A stretch of 17,380 bases of DNA, from positions 1-17,380 of the forward strand of contig JAKJDA010000013.1 in assembly GCA_022706165.1 (NCBI GenBank). The letters run 5' to 3'. This stretch comes from Candidatus Hydrogenedentota bacterium (GTDB taxonomy: Bacteria > Hydrogenedentota > Hydrogenedentia > Hydrogenedentales > SLHB01). This document shows, piece by piece, positions 15,318 to 17,380 of this stretch (position 1 is the first letter of the stretch; every line of letters starts with the position of its first letter). The notes beneath the pieces were generated by a model that saw only the letters and a list, made by a program, of their open reading frames with translations, was not told where the DNA came from and ran no database searches. Position numbers and translations under genes: made by a program.

Positions 15318-16708
15318 GAAGAAATCGCCTTTCCTTGCATATCAGATGGAGCCTCCAGCCCGAAAAGCGCCAATACGGTCGGCGTGACATCGAGCAGGCT
15401 CAGGCCGGAAAGCGCCTCGCCGCTGCGCCGGGATCGATCGTCCAAAATAAAAATGCCGTCGTAATCGTGGTTCGCATCATCGGGCCCCGTGTCGTTTTCA
15501 AACGTGTAAACGGAGTCAAAACCCACCATGCCAACGCTGCGCCACGCCAGATCGCCCAAATACACAATGAGGTCCGGCGCGATTCCTTCCACGCAGCGAT
15601 ATATATCCTGCGGCTTCAGCGCCCGGTTTCCCAACGGCCTTCCGTCCGGGCCTGGCATGGACTCAATTTTCGCGATCATCTCGTCGCGAAACGACTCGTA
15701 TTCGCGGGGAGAAACGACGCCTTCCGGTTCGCGGCCCTGCACGTTGAAAAACATGCGCGCGTAATAACCGCCGCTGCTCCAGACTTTGGTGCGCGCCCAA
15801 TCGATAGCACAGTCCTCGATGCGACGCCGCCCCGCGCTCTCTTCCCGGAGCGTCAAGAGCCCCTCGCGGATCAGCCACTGGTTGATGCACACGCCGCCCT
15901 GCATGGCCTTTGCACCATGATCGGAAACAATCAGGACCGCTGTCTCGTCACCCACGCGATCGAGGAGTTCTCCGATGCGCTGATCGACGGCGCGGTAATA
16001 GTCGTGGAACACGCTCTCGTACCGGTTTCCCGCCTCAAACAACGGATGCGCGGGATCGCAATATTTCCAGAATCCATGATGCAGACGATCGACGCCCATC
16101 TCGACCATCATGAAAAAATCCCATGGTTTCGTATCCATGAGATGACGCGCCGCAGCGAAACGATTCTCCATCAAGGCGTACAAGCGTTCCAGCAGCGCAT
16201 CCTTGTCATGGGTGCGAAAATCTTCTACGTCGAGAAGATATTCTCCGACGTTGGCGCGCAATTCATCCGCCAAGGATTGCGGATAGGTAAACTGGGCCTG
16301 CGTGTCGGGCGCGAGAAAATCCGCGACGAGCCAACCGTTCACGGGTCGCACCGGATAGGTCTGCGGCACGCCGAGCACGACGACCTTCTTGCCGGCGCGC
16401 GAGAGGATATCCCAAACGCGCGGCGCACGCACCGACGAGGCGTTCGCGGTGAACAAGGCATCGTAGGAACGATCCTTGCGATTGCGGAAACCGTACAGAC
16501 CAAGCGCGCCGGGGTCTTTGCCCGACATCATACACGCCCACGCCGGCACGGTGATCGGAGGATCGCAACTGCGCAACGCGCCATAGCGCCCCCGCGACAT
16601 CAAGACGCGCAGGCGCGGCAGATCAAACGCGTCCGGGCCAAACACAAACCTCGGCGCGGCGCAGTCCAAGCCGATGACCAGCACACGCTCGACGCGCGGC
16701 AAAGGCAT
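15314..16708 (-). CDS. AlkP-superfamily type I phosphodiesterase / nucleotide pyrophosphatase
   Basis: A 464-residue two-zinc hydrolase of the alkaline phosphatase superfamily. The ATG at 16708 overlaps the sat stop by one base. The expected catalytic set is visible: Asp15 in VIGLDCAAP, the likely nucleophile Thr53 in PPITVPAWACMMSGK, VDRLHHGFW (Asp and His ligands), VSDHGAKAM, and a late NHDYDGIFIL histidine. It ends at TPTVLALFGLEAPSDMQGKA, without the charged YSxEEE...LGYL tail common in the family; a similar tail is on the next gene. No signal peptide is seen, so it appears cytosolic. Substrates in this branch range from nucleotide-sugars to phosphodiesters; position between sat and a glycosyltransferase suggests a role in sulfated or glycosylated surface material, or in turnover of APS/PAPS-type nucleotides, as inference. 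Confidence 0.9.
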   Translation of the reverse strand: MPLPRVERVLVIGLDCAAPRFVFGPDAFDLPRLRVLMSRGRYGALRSCDPPITVPAWACMMSGKDPGALGLYGFRNRKDRSYDALFTANASSVRAPRVWDILSRAGKKVVVLGVPQTYPVRPVNGWLVADFLAPDTQAQFTYPQSLADELRANVGEYLLDVEDFRTHDKDALLERLYALMENRFAAARHLMDTKPWDFFMMVEMGVDRLHHGFWKYCDPAHPLFEAGNRYESVFHDYYRAVDQRIGELLDRVGDETAVLIVSDHGAKAMQGGVCINQWLIREGLLTLREESAGRRRIEDCAIDWARTKVWSSGGYYARMFFNVQGREPEGVVSPREYESFRDEMIAKIESMPGPDGRPLGNRALKPQDIYRCVEGIAPDLIVYLGDLAWRSVGMVGFDSVYTFENDTGPDDANHDYDGIFILDDRSRRSGEALSGLSLLDVTPTVLALFGLEAPSDMQGKAISS

Positions 16709-17380
16709 TACACAACGCCCCGCGCCCAGTCGATGAGTATCTGCGCCACTTCAGGCCGCGTGAATTCCACGGGCGGCATTTCGCCGCGCTGGAGCAGTTC
16801 GCGCACCTTTGTGCCGCTCAACATCACATGGTCCTCGTTCGTGCCGGGACAGGTCTTCTTCGACGCCATGCTATTCGTTCGTTTTGACCAGAATGTATGC
16901 TCGAAAAACAACGGCGTGATGCCGATTTCGGCGGCGTTGAATTCGTCGAAAATGTAGTGCGCGTCGTACGAACCGTAAAAATTCCCGACGCCCGCGTGGT
17001 CGCGCCCGACAATGAAGTGCGTGCACCCGTAATTCTTGCGGATGATCGCGTGCATGATTGCCTCTTTCGGACCTGCGTATCGCATGTTGACCGGCATAAG
17101 CGACAACATGGCATGGTCGCGGGGATAGTACTTTTCAATCAACGCCTGATAGCACTTCATGCGCACATCGCCCGGAATGTCATCGCTTTTCGTCGTGCCC
17201 ATCAGCGGGTGAATGAGCAGCCCGTCGCAAATTTCCAAGGCGCATTTCGTGATGTATTCATGCGCGCGGTGAATGGGGTTGCGCGTCTGAAAGGCCACGA
17301 TCCGTTTCCACCCCTTATGCTCGAACGCCGCGCGAGTTTCCAGGGGAGTCAGGTTGTAATCTTGAAATTCGATGGTGCGC
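16708..17380 (-). CDS. sat: Sulfate adenylyltransferase (ATP sulfurylase), C-terminal part (partial)
   Basis: The frame is open to the right edge of the window, so the start lies beyond it; about 223 residues are visible. The sequence near the edge ([20 protein letters not shown]) precedes the ATP-sulfurylase active site [13 protein letters not shown], with the nucleotide-binding HRAH pair. [10 protein letters not shown] and the metal-cysteine-like end segment follow, then [25 protein letters not shown], the C-terminal signature of the homo-oligomeric Sat type, not CysD/CysN. It forms APS from sulfate and ATP in the cytosol. The C-terminus ends right after this, so no APS-kinase domain is fused. 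Its TAA overlaps the next ATG by one base. It heads or joins an operon with the AlkP-type protein, suggesting sulfate activation for biosynthesis; dissimilatory use would need apr/dsr genes not in view. Confidence 0.95.
   Translation of the reverse strand, partial: RTIEFQDYNLTPLETRAAFEHKGWKRIVAFQTRNPIHRAHEYITKCALEICDGLLIHPLMGTTKSDDIPGDVRMKCYQALIEKYYPRDHAMLSLMPVNMRYAGPKEAIMHAIIRKNYGCTHFIVGRDHAGVGNFYGSYDAHYIFDEFNAAEIGITPLFFEHTFWSKRTNSMASKKTCPGTNEDHVMLSGTKVRELLQRGEMPPVEFTRPEVAQILIDWARGVV

Noticed and set aside
15335..16957. 540-residue plus-strand open frame over the AlkP gene and sat
   Set aside because: Crosses two motif-rich genes on the other strand; no motifs of its own.
1..17380. CRISPR array, insertion sequence, prophage, tRNA or rRNA
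   Set aside because: No regularly spaced repeats, transposase, integrase, or RNA-gene signatures were seen by reading the sequence.

Overview
The window looks like a chromosomal piece (roughly 58-60% GC by eye) of a Gram-negative, environmental bacterium of the Planctomycetes / Lentisphaerae / Verrucomicrobia / Hydrogenedentes kind. The clue is a pseudopilin with both the prepilin N-terminus and a C-terminal H-X9-DG motif, a combination common there. Two secreted proteins with C-terminal hydrophobic-plus-arginine sorting tails and an AlkP/sulfate-activation gene set fit the same picture. No taxonomic marker such as rRNA is present, so this is an inference.

Layout. Bases 1-558 (+) are the 3' end of a hybrid sensor histidine kinase. 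Bases 555-842 hold a promoter-like site, a cobalamin (B12) riboswitch with a kissing-loop hairpin, and an intrinsic terminator. The switch leads into a three-gene block on the + strand: a secreted propeller-like protein (921-1943), a large secreted surface protein (1971-4166) and an H-X9-DG pseudopilin (4163-4975, ATGA overlap). A convergent response-regulator diguanylate cyclase (4962-5879, -) ends in the same dyad as the pseudopilin. Divergent from it is a NifA-type GAF/AAA+/Fis regulator (6117-7703, +), followed by sdhC-sdhA-sdhB (7766-11206, +) for a b558-type succinate dehydrogenase and rmlA (11237-11965, +).

The minus strand then carries an RRM RNA-binding protein with a long leader (12072-12347), a creatinase-fold M24 homologue that has lost most metal ligands (12608-13807), and an operon whose transcription order is sat (partial, running off the right edge), an AlkP-superfamily phosphodiesterase, a 116-residue unknown, and a glycosyltransferase. 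The last four overlap or nearly abut, so they are probably co-transcribed.

How the genes may work together. The most interesting unit is the riboswitch-controlled surface block. It contains no recognisable TonB receptor or BtuFCD transporter. Instead it has a propeller-like protein, a surface protein whose N-terminal domain resembles proteins I remember from B12-regulated loci of Bacteroidetes, and a pseudopilin. A plausible reading is a surface corrinoid-capture apparatus made under B12 limitation; this is inference from regulation and domain resemblance. The sat operon plus rmlA suggest sulfate activation and surface-glycan synthesis. The remaining genes are signalling (c-di-GMP, two-component, sigma-54) and core respiration.
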